From NCBI GenBank assembly GCA_963971285.1, contig OZ020262.1, positions 5,179,036 through 5,243,035 on the forward strand: 64,000 nt of DNA, in the 5' to 3' direction. The notes below the pieces were generated by a model that saw only the letters and a list, made by a program, of their open reading frames with translations, made no database searches and was not told where the DNA came from. Each line of letters starts with the position of its first letter. The stretch's first letter is position 1. Both the position numbers and the translations under genes were made by a program. Below, one piece after another: positions 1 to 10,373 of the stretch. Source of the stretch: Astropecten irregularis (Eukaryota; Echinodermata; Asteroidea; Paxillosida; Astropectinidae).

Positions 1-905
1 AATTGGACATTAACCCTAACCCTCTGTACTTAGCACACAAGACAAGAGCTGCTTACCACATGTTACCAGTCTCCACAGGAGAACTGGATATAAACCCTAA
101 CCCTCTGCACCTACCACACAAGACAAGAGCTGCTTACCACACATTACCAGTCTCCACAGGAGGACTGGATATTAACCCTAACCCTCTGCACCTACCACAC
201 AAGACAAGAGCTGCTTACCACACATTACCAGTCTCCACAGGAGGACTGGATATTAACCCTAACCCTCTGTACTTGGCACACAAGGCAAGAGCTGCATACC
301 ACATGTTACCAGTCTCCACAGGAGGACTGGATATTAACCCCAACCCTCTGCACCTACCACACAAGACAAGAGCTGCTTACCACACATTACCACAGTCTCC
401 ACAGGTGGACTGGGTATTAACCCTAACCCTCTGCACCTACCACACAAGACAAGAGCTGCTTACCACACATTACCAGTCTCCACAGGAGGACTGGATATTA
501 ACCCTAACCCTCTGCACCTACCACACAAGACAAGAGCTGCTTACCACACATTACCAGTCTCCACAGGAGGACTGGATATTAACCCTAACCCTCTGTACTT
601 GGCACACAAGGCAAGAGCTGCATACCACATGTTACCAGTCTCCACAGGAGGACTGGATATTAACCCCAACCCTCTGCACCTACCACACAAGACAAGAGCT
701 GCTTACCACACATAACCACAGTCTCCACAGGGGGCCTGGATATGAACCCTAACCCTCTGCACCTACCACACAAGACAAGAGCTGCTTACCAGACATTACC
801 ACAGTCTCCACGGGTGGACTGGGTATTAACCCTAACCCTCTGCACCTACCACACAAGGCAAGAGCTGCTTACCACACATTACCACTGTCTCCACAGGGGG
901 ACTGG
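1..905. repeat. 81-bp telomere-like minisatellite array
   Basis: About eleven head-to-tail copies of an 81-bp unit (spacing 81 bp measured at 83, 164 and 245). Each unit carries a telomere-like TTAACCCTAACCCT core followed by a CTACCACACAAGACAAGAGC stretch. Some units have a 2-bp insertion (TACCACAGTCTCC instead of TACCAGTCTCC), which shifts the reading frame. Because 81 is divisible by 3, a 249-codon open frame (3-752) runs through the array; it changes frame mid-array and is a repeat artefact, not a gene. The array continues off the left edge of the window. Confidence 0.93.
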
Positions 906-1245
906 ATCATAAACCATGCGTTACCACAAAAACCACACTGCGGTGCATAGTGGTATTCAGGATACAAAACTTATCACATGAAAAACCATGTGTAGTAAAC
1001 TGCGGTATGGAGTTGGGTTAGGGTTAAAACTTCAAAACCTCAAATAACTACCGGTCATCTTTTAGCTTTATGGAACGTACTGTAAGTGTGGTATCCTGAA
1101 TATCACAATACACCACAGTGTGGTTGGTGGTGCTAACATGGCTAATGCATAGCTTCTGATCCAGACCCCCTGTGGAGACTGTATTGTGTGGTAAGTAGCT
1201 CTTGTCTTGTGTGGTAGGTGCCGAGGGTTATAGGGTTAACAAACA
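906..1245. mobile_element. Foldback core with one inverted minisatellite unit on its far side
   Basis: The stretch 912-965 (AACCACACTGCGGTG... ending TATTCAGGATAC) is repeated inverted at 1090-1147 (GTATCCTGAATAT ... CACAGTGTGGTTGG). Beyond the right arm, 1163-1240 is a reverse-complement copy of the 81-bp minisatellite unit that forms the array on the left. Inverted arms flanked by oppositely oriented tandem repeats is the architecture of foldback-type (FB/TU-like) elements. No coding potential is seen. Confidence 0.65.
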
Positions 1246-1620
1246 CACTTAGGAAGGACATAAACAACACCTGTGATTGGACATAAGCAAAAGGGGCGAG
1301 GCTTAATACACCAGTCGACTGGTCCAACCTACATCGGCGGTTCTCCTTCCGGACTCTGATTGGTGGACTGAAAGCATGTGACCTGTATCTGCCCGGCTTT
1401 TGTTTCCTTCTCTTCGTTGAAGCAGGAGAATATGAGACCAATGAAACCGTCATCTAGGAACTGGTAGGATGCTTGGGTCCTGACGTCTAGAAAAAGAAAA
1501 TGACCAGAAAATCACAAACAAACTCAGGATGATTAACATCCTTGACATAATGCAATTCATCTATAGAGGGCGCCATTCATGTTTATTTCAATAATCCCAC
1601 TTAAGTAAAATGCAACTTTC
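1246..1620. other. Spacer with no recognised feature
   Basis: Unique-looking sequence between the foldback unit and the next MITE. A 103-codon minus-strand frame (1142-1453) starts inside the minisatellite copy and shows no recognisable domain, so it is not called. Nothing else is supported here. Confidence 0.4.
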
Positions 1621-1625
1621 CGAGT

Positions 1626-1871
1626 TTAAGGGTGTTAACGAAACGGAGGCTTCTAAGGCTCAGGCTCAGGCTCCAGCTCTGACATCCATATGTTGATAGG
1701 TTGTGGTTTTTCATTGAAGCTGAAGCTCTGTTTTCCTTTTCAAACCAGATATCTACTTCCAAACCGCAGCCAAAAGCCTCTATTTTGATACCCGTTATTT
1801 CAGAATGGATTCATGAAATGGAACCGGAGCCTGAAACAGAGCCTGAGCCTCCATTTCGTAAACACCCTTAG
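1626..1871. mobile_element. MITE with GGCTCAGGCTC terminal inverted repeats, copy 1
   Basis: Left end AGGGTGTTAACGAAACGGAGG and right end CTCCATTTCGTAAACACCCT are inverted copies, continuing inward as GGCTCAGGCTC / GAGCCTGAGCC. TA flanks both ends, possibly a TA target duplication. Related copies lie at 29150-29382, 29655-29850 (partial), 36340-36558 and 43296-43556. No coding capacity. Confidence 0.8.
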
Positions 1872-1950
1872 AGCCTGAACATGCTGAAGAGGGATGGTGA
1901 AAGTATAGCCTTTCTGCTAACGGTGACCAGTGAGGTTACAGCATACCAGG

Positions 1951-2192
1951 GGCCAATTTCATGGAGCTGCTAAGCACAAAAAATTGCTTAGCACAAAAAT
2001 GTCTTGCCCAATAAAACAAACCACTATTAGGCTACAAATTCCATTTAACATTCATGGTCAGCGAACAACAACCAAAGAGCAATCACAAGTGATAGGCCTA
2101 CAAAACACATGGAAATTTGGTTGTATATCCTATTTTCATGAAGACAACGATTTCATGGTTTTTATGCTTAGCAGGGCCGTGGAATTGGCCCC
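1951..2192. mobile_element. Harbinger-type MITE with CAG target duplication, copy 1
   Basis: Terminal inverted repeats GGGCCAATTTCAT and its complement (AATTGGCCC) enclose about 240 bp. The 3 bases outside each end are CAG. Copies at 35290-35524 (CAG) and 43730-43895 (CTG) show the same. A 3-bp CWG duplication is the known signature of some animal Harbinger transposons. Confidence 0.78.
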
Positions 2193-2194
2193 AG

Positions 2195-2600
2195 GTGATA
2201 ATGTAACAAATTAGGCCATGTCCGAAACGGGCTTCCAGACGGGCTGGGTCAATTGTCTTGGTGTCTCTGCGTATTTCCAATGGAGCAAAGACATAGACCT
2301 AGCTCTAGACAACAGATTCGGATGCAGCCTTAGAATGAAAAGCTAATGTAACGTCTGGTGCCCAGACTACTCACCAACATGTGATGGCCAGACTGTGATG
2401 TGCGGGTGAGAATGGTACCAGCCTATGACCCTCAACGGACGACACATTACCGTGGCTAATCTGTATTCTCCCTCATTAAGCACAATACAAATTGCAGCTC
2501 TTATTAAATAAATAACAAATACATGTGCATACATGTTTCACTAATGACTTATACAGTAACAAGCTAAGTGTACATTTCCCCCAAGGCTAACATAAACTAT
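2195..2600. other. Spacer with no recognised feature
   Basis: No coding exon, RNA gene or complete repeat could be supported. A short stretch at 2215-2240 resembles a decayed MITE end but has no matching partner. Confidence 0.35.
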
Positions 2601-2619
2601 TTATACAAGTAATAAACGT

Positions 2620-2800
2620 AATGCAAGCAATAAACCGCTTCAAACTGCTCATCAGCCAAAATAATGACCGGAAATTTATAAAATGCTGGGAGTAATAAGG
2701 AGGGCCTGATGAGTTTCGCTCTTTATCGAAGGCGAAAGATCCTGCTAGGATCAAAATGCGTCAGGCTCTTCTAACTCCAAGCATTAACTATTTATAATTA
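2620..2800. repeat. Dispersed repeat with GATCCTGCTAGGATC core
   Basis: The segment around 2700-2790 (GGGCCTGATGAGTTTCG ... AAGATCCTGCTAGGATC ... CTCCAAGCATTAA) recurs, diverged, at 18120-18215, 30360-30415, 52365-52430 and 56040-56140. It is a dispersed interspersed repeat, probably a SINE-like family associated with a TGATGAGCAGTTTG segment. Boundaries are uncertain. Confidence 0.55.
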
Positions 2801-3105
2801 AAGGAAAAAAACAAGGACGTTGAGAATGTTTTCATGTTCTTTTTAGCTATATAGGCCTGAGGGGGCTTTGCTCATTATGACTTATACAAGGACATATATG
2901 TATCCGGTCGGTAATTATAATGATGATGCTAAATTACTAAACATGAAAGGCTAAAGTTATTAGTGTTAAAAAAAGAAAGACTTTTTTTGCTGAAAGTATC
3001 AACCATCTTGTCAAATATCAGGAGTCACGTATAATTTTGGTTGGCTGACTAAATGTGGACAAGTGTGAATTCTGGAAAGGTTTCTGTTTTTCATGCCCTC
3101 AACTC

Positions 3106-3221
3106 TAACGCTTTGCTAAAGCCGAAATCTATCGCTAAACAGAAAATCGATCACTGCTCTGCGTAGCAATTTTCCGTTTAGCGATGGATTTGGGCTTTAG
3201 CGATAATCGCAAAGTGTTACC
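3106..3221. repeat. Small imperfect foldback repeat
   Basis: TAACGCTTTGCTAAAGCC / ATCTATCGCTAAACAGAAAA in the left half is matched inverted by TTTTCCGTTTAGCGATGG / GGGCTTTAGCGATAATCGC in the right half. The loop is near 3155-3170. It is probably a MITE remnant. 3222-3880 beyond it shows nothing supportable. Confidence 0.6.
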
Positions 3222-3881
3222 GAATTTGTAAGTTTACAAGAAGGGAAAAAAAACAATTTAAGACACAACAAAAACAACAAACCCATGAGCTTCGGAGGGC
3301 TTTGCTCTCTCATTACCCCCACCAGGGCTTTCATCTCTGGACCCCACCAAGGTCTGCTTAAGAGCCCCTGGATCCCATGCTATGATGCTCCGCTCGCTTC
3401 GCTTGATATGCGTGTTGATTGGTGAAGCAAGCCACCAGCAAATACGCATAATAAGTGGAGCTTAGTCTAAATTACTTGAGGGCAGTGTTGTAGATGAATC
3501 CAAGATGAGTGTGCTTGTATAATTTCCAAATTATCAACTTGATTAAAAAGGATATTTCAGCCTCTGACGCTGCCATTGAGAGTTGCTCTGGCGATATCTC
3601 CACACGATCTTTGCTCTTGTCTGACCTGCGTAGCATGATCACTGACGTGATGTGCACGGCTCGATTTGTGTCGATCTATCAAAACAGAATGATCAATCAT
3701 AAACTGTACAATTACGGTACATAAATACAGTAAATTTACCCCAAAAAGAAGTGTAGGCATTTTGTTCACTTACAGATAGACCCTCATTTTTTTGGACTTA
3801 AAACTGTTTGGCTGCTACTCCATCGGTTTTGTACAGTATGCTTTCTAATCGCAGAGCTTTTCCTAATCGTGGACCATAGAG

Positions 3882-4227
3882 CGTGTTTCCACTGGCCCAT
3901 CGCTAAATAACGGTAAGTGGATATCGCTAAATACCGCTACGTTTTTCCGATTAAGCTGATGTTTCCACAGCCTACACTATCGCTAATTAGCGTGTTTAGT
4001 GCTGATGGAGTTGCATGACGTTCATAAGTTTCCACAGAGCCAACTTACCGCTAATAACGCTATTTAAAACATATCGGCAAAAACCTACTCGGAGTAGGTT
4101 GCCGATACCGCTGAAATTGAAAAGGCGATAGCGATGCCGATTAAAAGGCGATGGAGTTGATTTCTACAGAAATTAAATGCCGTGTTTTAACATTATTTAG
4201 TGGTAAGTTGGCTCTGTGGAAACACTG
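3882..4227. mobile_element. MITE with GTGTTTCCAC inverted ends
   Basis: Left end GTGTTTCCACTGGCCCATCG and inner ATAACGGTAAG match, inverted, GGTAAGTTGGCTCTGTGGAAACAC at the right. Further internal palindromic pieces (TCGCTAAATA) recur. No coding frame. Sequence 4228-4895 to the P element holds no supported gene. Confidence 0.65.
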
Positions 4228-4895
4228 TGGAAATTAAAAAAGGGAGTTCAGCGACCCAGTCACTCTGTTACTGGGTCTAACGTAGCCTAAACTGTAAACA
4301 AACAGGGAACACCCATACGAACCTCTCCAATGCAAAGTCCCATGATCTCTTCTCTTTCTGTTGACAATGCATGTGTCAAACACACCATGTATGCATCAGC
4401 AGCCAAATACACACAGGAGGCCGTCATCTTTCCAAAGTGTGGAGAATACAGTTCACTATTTCAGAGATGTGTCAAAGCACAGGACACTGCTGTTTGGCTA
4501 ATGGAGTAGGCCTACTGCTGTTCACATTCACAAACTTCAAGTTCAACTCACGATCTGCGACTAGGACTAAACCTACAGCTCTGTCAATCTTGAAACATAT
4601 CCAAATTTTCCTTTCCACTCTTAAAATCTAGTACACATTGCCTACAACTTTCAGTTAAGAGATGTTATTTTAAACTCTCTTAAAGTTCTAAAAACATTGA
4701 CAGCTAGCTGTCATGTCGACCTCTACCTCTACGACGTTTACTGGAGTACACAAATAACGAACAAATATACGGAAGTGCGCCTTGGAGGTTCGTCGGGCTC
4801 CCAGACGTCGTGCATGTACTGCAAGCACAGAAGAGGCGTGAATGTTTCGGTAACAGACGAATGTATTACTTGCGTACAATATTTCTATCGCGAGC

Positions 4896-4902
4896 GTGAG
4901 AG
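4896..4902. other. Target-site duplication, left flank of P element
   Basis: GTGAGAG lies directly outside the left terminal CATAGACC and is repeated exactly at 16413-16419 directly outside the right terminal GGTCTATG. P-superfamily elements typically leave about 8 bp; 7 bp are visible here. Confidence 0.88.
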
Positions 4903-4910
4903 CATAGACC

Positions 4911-5402
4911 AGGGGTGCGTTCCGCTTGCGCGAACATGTCTCAACGTTTGCGGCAACGTTTGCGTACAACCGGAACCGATTGTGAGCGCGCGTGGAACAC
5001 AACCGTAAAATGGCGGTGTCCAGTCGTAACCAAGATGGCGTCGAATGCCTGCAGCGTCCAAAATAATTGATGAAATTTCTGATAGTACTTGTACTGCAGC
5101 ATATCATTAAGTACCAATTATCTATGGTGCAATTTGTGAAGTACTTGATAAATTTTCAATCTTAAAAACTGCAGTTTTTACTTTCGTCACAAAAAAAATT
5201 ACGTCGTCTGCTTACCGTTCTGCCATCTTGGAAATATCGACCATTTTTAAATGACACGCGAACATTCGCGAACATCTCAGAAATATGTTCGCCGACTGTT
5301 GCTAACACCCGCCAACGTTAGCGGCGCACAAGTCGTTCCACCCGAAATTGTTTGCAAACGTTGGCAAACGGTGGCAACGTTCGCGCAAGCGGAACGCACC
5401 CC
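4911..5402. mobile_element. Inverted-repeat element inserted in the left P terminus
   Basis: AGGGGTGCGTTCCGCTTGCG at the left is perfectly inverted at the right (CGCAAGCGGAACGCACCCCT). Reading across the insertion, CATAGACC|TGGAGG reconstitutes the intact terminus seen at the right end of the P element, so this is a later insertion. The exact target duplication is ambiguous (CC, or CCAGG/CCTGG). Central sequence is non-coding; frames at 4688-5107 and 4697-5008 cross the junction and are spurious. Confidence 0.82.
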
Positions 5403-5472
5403 TGGAGGAAAAATCAATGGACTGCCAACTCCAGCGGGCGCGCTATCAATCGCGTACGCGATGTTCCGTCAA

Positions 5473-5510
5473 CCGGAAGTTCTAGAGTTACCGGCACAGA
5501 AGACTTCCGG
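5473..5510. promoter_or_regulatory. Paired CCGGAAGT motifs in left P subterminal repeat
   Basis: CCGGAAGT (5473-5480) and its inverse ACTTCCGG (5503-5510) bracket a TTACCGGCAC segment, 75 bp upstream of the left gene's ATG. The right terminus has CCGGAAGT at 16311, ACTTCCGA at 16333 and ACTTCCGG at 16341. The motif is an ETS-family core and could also be a THAP/transposase site; both readings are inference. Confidence 0.5.
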
Positions 5511-5585
5511 TTGACCTTTGAAGCGTTGACCTTATGTACGAATACGTCGATTAGGCATCGCAATCCCGTGAATTATCGTCACAAA

Positions 5586-8500
5586 ATGGACCACATAGAC
5601 AGCATACAAGTATGTTCAGACATGGTTTTATGAATACTAATAATAATGTGATTATTGTCAACAATTTGTGTAACACTTTTTAGGTTTTATTCACCTTTCT
5701 TGCATTGGATTTGTCTGCTAGTGAGTAGGCCTAGGCCTAACTAGTACTACTACTAGGCTACCTAACGTGTCGTTACTGACGTTAGTTATTACTTTAGGCC
5801 TAGGCCTACTTAGTACGAGCATGGAGGAAGGAAGACGAGTGGCGCCATTTTTTGAATTTAGTGTACGAATTTTATAACGTACGAGTACGATACGAATTGA
5901 ACATGTCGATTTGTGCATGGAGGTAGAAATAGAGATTTACCTCCATGATTTGTGTATGTCTACATTGACATTACAATTATTGTATGGACAAAACTTTCAA
6001 GAAAGATAGATTATTGTGTAACACTAGTAATGATACAATCATCTAAATAAATGATCGATCATCGAGTACTTGTTGTAGTGGAACTCGAACATTCACAGAG
6101 AATTGATTCAAGAACATGAAGAATGATCTATGTTAGAAATTTCCAGTCCCACATTACGGTGACGCACTGTCACTGCACTGACGTTGCCCACTTCAGGGCT
6201 GGAAATAAGGTTTTGTGAGGGCAAGGCCAATTTTCTATTGTAAGGGACACTTTCATTGGAAAATAATAATGTCTATGGAAACATTTGAAGGGGCACCAAG
6301 GCCAAGAACCAGGGCAACGAAGGCCATGGCCTCCGTGGCCTTTGTTTATTTCCAGCCCTGCCACTTATTGAGAAAATAAAGATTAAATGCCCATGATATT
6401 TAAAATCTTGACCGTAGAAGTTTTGTTGATTAGGCCTACTGTATGCAGCTGCAGTCAGATCTTTATGAATATAACAACTGATCAGTTACCAATGTTACTC
6501 GGGGAAATAAATGACAAATGCATCATCTTGTATTTTCAGGCAGAGATCAACGATGAGTTTCTGGCATGCCTAGATGAGCCTTGGCCTGAGGAGGAGCAAG
6601 CAAGCACTTCTGCCTCTGCAGATGCAGGGAACATTATTCAAGTTAGTGTGCTTGCCATTGTACTCTACTCTAAAAAGAATCCAAATCACAAAGCATAAAA
6701 ACAAATGAAGACATATTTACATTGCATGTGTATTTCCTTTTCATTTATTATATTTATATGACATAAGTGAACAAAGAAAAATTTACTAGAGCGGGATTCG
6801 AACCGGTGACCTCCTGAATATCGTACAGGCGCAGCGCAGCGCTCTACCAACTGAACTATCCAGCCCTATGTTGGTGATGTTCCCAATAGTCAATTATCTT
6901 TGGTTCGTTTGGCAGTCAGAAGCCGTATGCTCTTTGAGTGATCTCCCATGTACCATTCCCAGGTTGCAGCATTGCTGCGCGTATCGGTGAAATGATCCTT
7001 GGGATATGGCGGTGTGTGCATGGTTTCATGGCTTCTGACTGCCAAACGAACAAAGATAATTGACTATTTGGGACACCACCAATGTAGGGCTGGATGGCTC
7101 AGTTGGTAGAGCGCCTGTACGGTATTCAGGAGATTGCCGGTTCGAATCCCGCTCCAGTCAATTTTTCTTTGTTCACATTTCAATGACTTTAAATTCAGTC
7201 AGTTTCCCTTGTGGTTATTTGATGATAATATTTATAACAAGTAAACAATAACTTATAATAAACATAATTTTCAATATAAATTTTGTTTATAAATATATTA
7301 TGTATGAAATAAATTATGAGGTTTCATTTTAATCCTTTATACTGTGTTTTGTCCTCTTCAGTTGAATTTGTCCATATTGACAAAAGCCTTAGGTGGGATA
7401 AGTGAGGATGATGGTCTTCCAGAAGAAATGCGGAATAGAGCACTGTTCTTCCTCAAAAATGCAGCAGGTACCTATAAACATGTACACAATGCTATAAACT
7501 ACATGTAATGCATTTTGAAATTTAATTCAATTACTTCAAGGATTTATGAGGAAGATTCTACAGGCCTTCATTTTAATAAATATGAGGAGAGCTGCAAATC
7601 GCTCTCATTAAATCAACATAGGGCCTACTCGTACTAGTAAAAAAAAGAGAGCAATTTGATTTTTCTTAAGTTTTCACATCATGTGTCAGAAAAAGAGAAC
7701 ATTCAAAGTTGTGCTTGTCCTGTTGAAAAAGAATATAAACATATTACTTTAAGGATATTACTTAAACATTAAGGAGAGCAGAGGAGAGTGATCACTCTCA
7801 CTCTCCTTAAAAATCAAGGTTTGATTCTATACATGTAAATAATTTAACTTTTACATGTACATGTATACACTTTACAGTAATCCGAGCACATGCCGCCACA
7901 CGGTTTTGAATGGTGCCCTCTTTTGATTAAAACGAGAAATTGCGGTGATTTCAATAAAAGATTATTGGCGGTGTACAAAATAATATACTGACATCACCAC
8001 AGTTTCTTGTTTTAATCAAAAGAGGGCGCCTTTCGGATTACTGTATACACTGATCCGCCGGCGCGAACATGGAGGAAAAAACCACCCACCATTACTGGTG
8101 TGTCCCCGCCCATATTTTGTCCGGCAACAAAAACATTTACGTCCGCTGCACTCTATACTGCAGTGTACGTCCCCTAATCATGGGACGTACACCCTGTAAT
8201 TATGGAGTGCGGCGGAGCGTAAATTGTTTTGGTGCCGGACAAAAGGTAGGCAGGGACACACCAGTAATGGCGGACAGTATTTCGTGCCGTCAGATTGGTC
8301 TATACATGAAGTTGTTTGGATTCACATTGCCCTTTAATATCGAACAAATTGCATACTCTGTGCTTCCCTGAGGAACAATTTTAATGGTGTGCTAAGTGGG
8401 ATTCAAACTCACATTGAATTATCCTCTTTACTAGGTAGAATAACTTATTCTCTTTGAACAATAGTACACAGTGTGTATCAAATGTACTACTGTTCAAAAA

Positions 8501-9427
8501 GAATAAGTTATTGTACATAGCAATACTTGTAGGTTTGCACAGAAAATGCATTACATCTATCGTACAATCACAGATAATACATAGACTCTAACTATGTGAT
8601 AAGTAAAGGTATGATGGTTATGATTTTTCTTAGCTCAATCCAAACTCAGGACATCTTTGATATTTGTCGACAACTGCATCCACAAGAAAGGTGTTTTCAC
8701 ATCAGTTCAGCGCCAGACTTCTTTGCAGAATTTTTTTGCAAAACAAGTGGAAAACATGGCACTGATCACAGCCATTGTCAAGAATAAGCAGACTGCCGCA
8801 ATGATAAGTTCCTGTGTATTTGAGCAATTACTAAATGCCAACTTTGAGAGTAGGCATTTATCTCCTCATACATGTACAGAAGTAATAATATCTGAGGATG
8901 AACTAGAAATCATTCATTACATTGGTGGTAGCATTGTGAGGAAAGTACGTCAGAGAGCTATCAAAATGTCCAATCATGATGAGCGACGAAAAGTCACAGA
9001 AATGGTCAATGACATGGCTAGTCGCGATTCAACGGATCTCCAGCAGCAGGACATGATAGGTATCCTTAACCGAGGTGGGCTGAGCAGACCATGTCCAAAC
9101 ATGAAGTATGCATTCTGCGCAATGGAGGCCACATTCCGACGACTTTTCCCCATGAGTTCAACAACAATGAAAGAGGATGACTTCACAAGGGTCTGTCTGG
9201 AAGACGAACAAATAACATGTGGGTATTACGAATCAGTGTGTGAAGTTGAATGTGATGACCGGCTGAAAGAGAAAGTACTGAGAATCATTCTCAGTCTTTT
9301 TTTCAAAATAAGAAGTCATCACACCTGCCGCAAGATAATTGACAAACTTAAACATGACAAGAATGTGGCTGGTAAGGCTAAGAGTCTTCGGAAGACACTA
9401 AAACGAAGAAATGATGATGTAGAGTAG
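5586..9427 (+). CDS. Uncharacterised 341-aa protein carried by the P element (4 exons)
   Basis: Exons 5586-5609, 6540-6641, 7362-7467 and 8634-9427, each bounded by AG and GT (donors GTATGT, GTTAGT, GTACCT; acceptors TTTTCAG, CTTCAG, TCTTAG). Together they give one uninterrupted 341-aa frame beginning MDHIDSIQAEINDEFLACL. The start is the first ATG inside the left subterminal region and the only one that splices in frame. The N-terminal part is acidic with a Ser/Ala stretch. The last exon holds a folded-looking region with IIHYIGGSIVRKVRQRA and a later LNRGGLSRPCPNMKYAF segment, ending in a basic tail. I do not recognise a named family. The HYIGG...RGGL pattern recalls the C-terminal module of some THAP9/P-like transposases, so this may be a split-off partner of the transposase encoded opposite it. 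That is inference. Confidence 0.72.
6194..6360. mobile_element. hAT-like MITE (CAGGGCTGG ends) in intron 2... of the P left gene
   Basis: CAGGGCTGGAAATAA at the left is inverted at the right (TTATTTCCAGCCCTG). CCACTT is directly repeated at 6188-6193 and 6361-6366. It lies in the first intron (5610-6539) of the 341-aa gene. The interior (GGGCAAGGCC...GCCAAGAACCAGGGCAA) recurs without these ends at 9790-9945. Confidence 0.75.
6767..7176. repeat. tRNA-derived foldback repeat, copy 1
   Basis: Each end carries a tRNA-like segment in opposite orientation: minus strand about 6784-6866 and plus strand 7087-7160 (GGGCTGGATGGCTCAGTTGG ... GGTTCGAATCCCGCTCC). A-box-like GGCTCAGTTGG and B-box-like GGTTCGAATCC are clear. 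The anticodon arm is degenerate (C instead of T at position 33), so this is a tRNA-derived repeat rather than a working tRNA. The rest of the arms (CCAAACGAACAAAGATAATTG) also pair. Copies at 18389-20853 (interrupted), 21340-21720 and 30600-31000. It sits in intron 2 of the P left gene. Confidence 0.82.
7873..8045. mobile_element. MITE with TACAGTAATCCGA ends
   Basis: TACAGTAATCCGA and GAGGGCG/TTTTGATTAAAAC at the left are inverted at the right (GTTTTAATCAAAAGAGGGCG ... TCGGATTACTGTA). Lies in intron 3 of the P left gene. Confidence 0.75.
8085..8275. mobile_element. Foldback MITE with TTACTGGTGTGTCC arms
   Basis: ATTACTGGTGTGTCCCCGCC and TTGTCCGGCA at the left pair with TGCCGGACAA and GGGACACACCAGTAAT at the right. 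Its centre is a second palindrome (ACGTCCCC..ATGGGACGT). Intron 3 of the P left gene. The 100-codon frame at 8069-8371 is spurious. Confidence 0.7.
8437..8512. repeat. Short palindrome
   Basis: GAATAACTTATTCTCTTTGA and its near-complement TTCAAAAAGAATAAGTTATT flank a GTACACAGTGTGTATC loop; a small foldback in intron 3. Confidence 0.55.
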
Positions 9428-9493
9428 TGGCAGGCAAATCAGTTTGAACAGTTTCCACATTCAATTCTTTTTTTATGGTTATATACTAGTGCT

Positions 9494-9772
9494 TAAAGGT
9501 AATATCATAATTTGTTTTTTGTCAAAGAAGTACAGATTCATGGGCAAAAATATCAAGGAATATACAGTACCAGTCATCAGTCCACTTTTTAAGGAAACAG
9601 TGTGAAAAGTATTATCTCTTTTATTTTTGATCTTTTAAAGATCAAAAATAATTTTGGTCACTGGTTTTACTCTTTTCTGGATAAATACTGCATTTCAAGC
9701 AGAAAAATTTAACAGTATGTTTCTACCATCATGATCTTTATACCCTGTAAGTTATAGGTAAATCTGTGAAGA
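9494..9772. mobile_element. TTAA-type MITE family A, right-truncated copy
   Basis: Begins TTAAAGGTAATATCATA and carries the family hallmark palindrome TTGATCTTTTAAAGATCAAA and the segment TTATAGGTAAATCTGTGAA, then breaks off. It lies between the two convergent P-element genes. Confidence 0.65.
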
Positions 9773-9954
9773 CGAACAGAGCACCAAGTCTTGGTTCTGA
9801 AAAGGGCAAGGCCATTTTTCCAATGCAAGGGGCACTTCCATTGGGAAAATCATAATGTCTAAACATTTGAAGGGGGCATGAAGGCCAAGAACCAGGGCAA
9901 TGAAGGCTATGGCCTCCATGGCCTCCGTTAAATTCAAGGCTTGGAGCACACTGT

Positions 9955-10373
9955 TCGAAATGTTGACAAAATACCACTGGTTCTTCTCAGAACCACACAG
10001 TCACAGAAGAGATTACATGTACATATGGTGTCATCCATAGAGCTATATTAAAATTACTATAGCGCTAGGTCCGTGTTCTCCGCGCGTAGATGCTTTAAAG
10101 CTGTCCCGGGTGCAGTCATTTTGAATTTGAGTGCGTGTCTGTGGAACAAGAACACTTTGACTGGATTTCCGGCATATTTGGCTTCAATAACGCACCTGTA
10201 TAGAACACAACGCAGATATGCAAATGAACGTACAAAAAACGTACAAAATTGTGTGCTTTACATAGGTTTGTGCACAAACATGGATGCGCCCAGCAAGCAT
10301 CACTCTGTTCAAAGTGCTAGCGCTCTAGTAATTTTAATATAGCTCTATGGTGTCACCGCAAACCTACCTTATT
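9955..10373. repeat. Arm of a GGTGTCACC/AACCTACC foldback repeat, split by a MITE
   Basis: 9963-10033 (CACTGGTTCTTCTCAGAACC ... AGAGATTACATG) and 10351-10373 (TGTCACCGCAAACCTACCTT) are two halves of the same arm found complete at 57569-57781, with half copies at 20865-21035 and 27936-28085. The element at 10034-10350 separates them. The repeat border coincides with the transposase stop codon at 10374-10376. Confidence 0.7.
10034..10350. mobile_element. MITE with CCATAGAGCTATATT ends
   Basis: Left CCATAGAGCTATATTAAAAT and right ATTTTAATATAGCTCTATGG are perfect inverted repeats. TGTCA occurs directly outside both ends (10029-10033, 10351-10355), consistent with a 5-bp target duplication inside another repeat. 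A shorter copy lies at 48531-48660. Confidence 0.8.

Noticed and set aside
3-752. 249-codon plus-strand frame
   Set aside because: Translation of the 81-bp minisatellite; it changes repeat frame midway because of a 2-bp insertion.
7087-7160. Functional tRNA gene
   Set aside because: A and B boxes are good but the anticodon arm is degenerate and it is an end of a dispersed foldback repeat.
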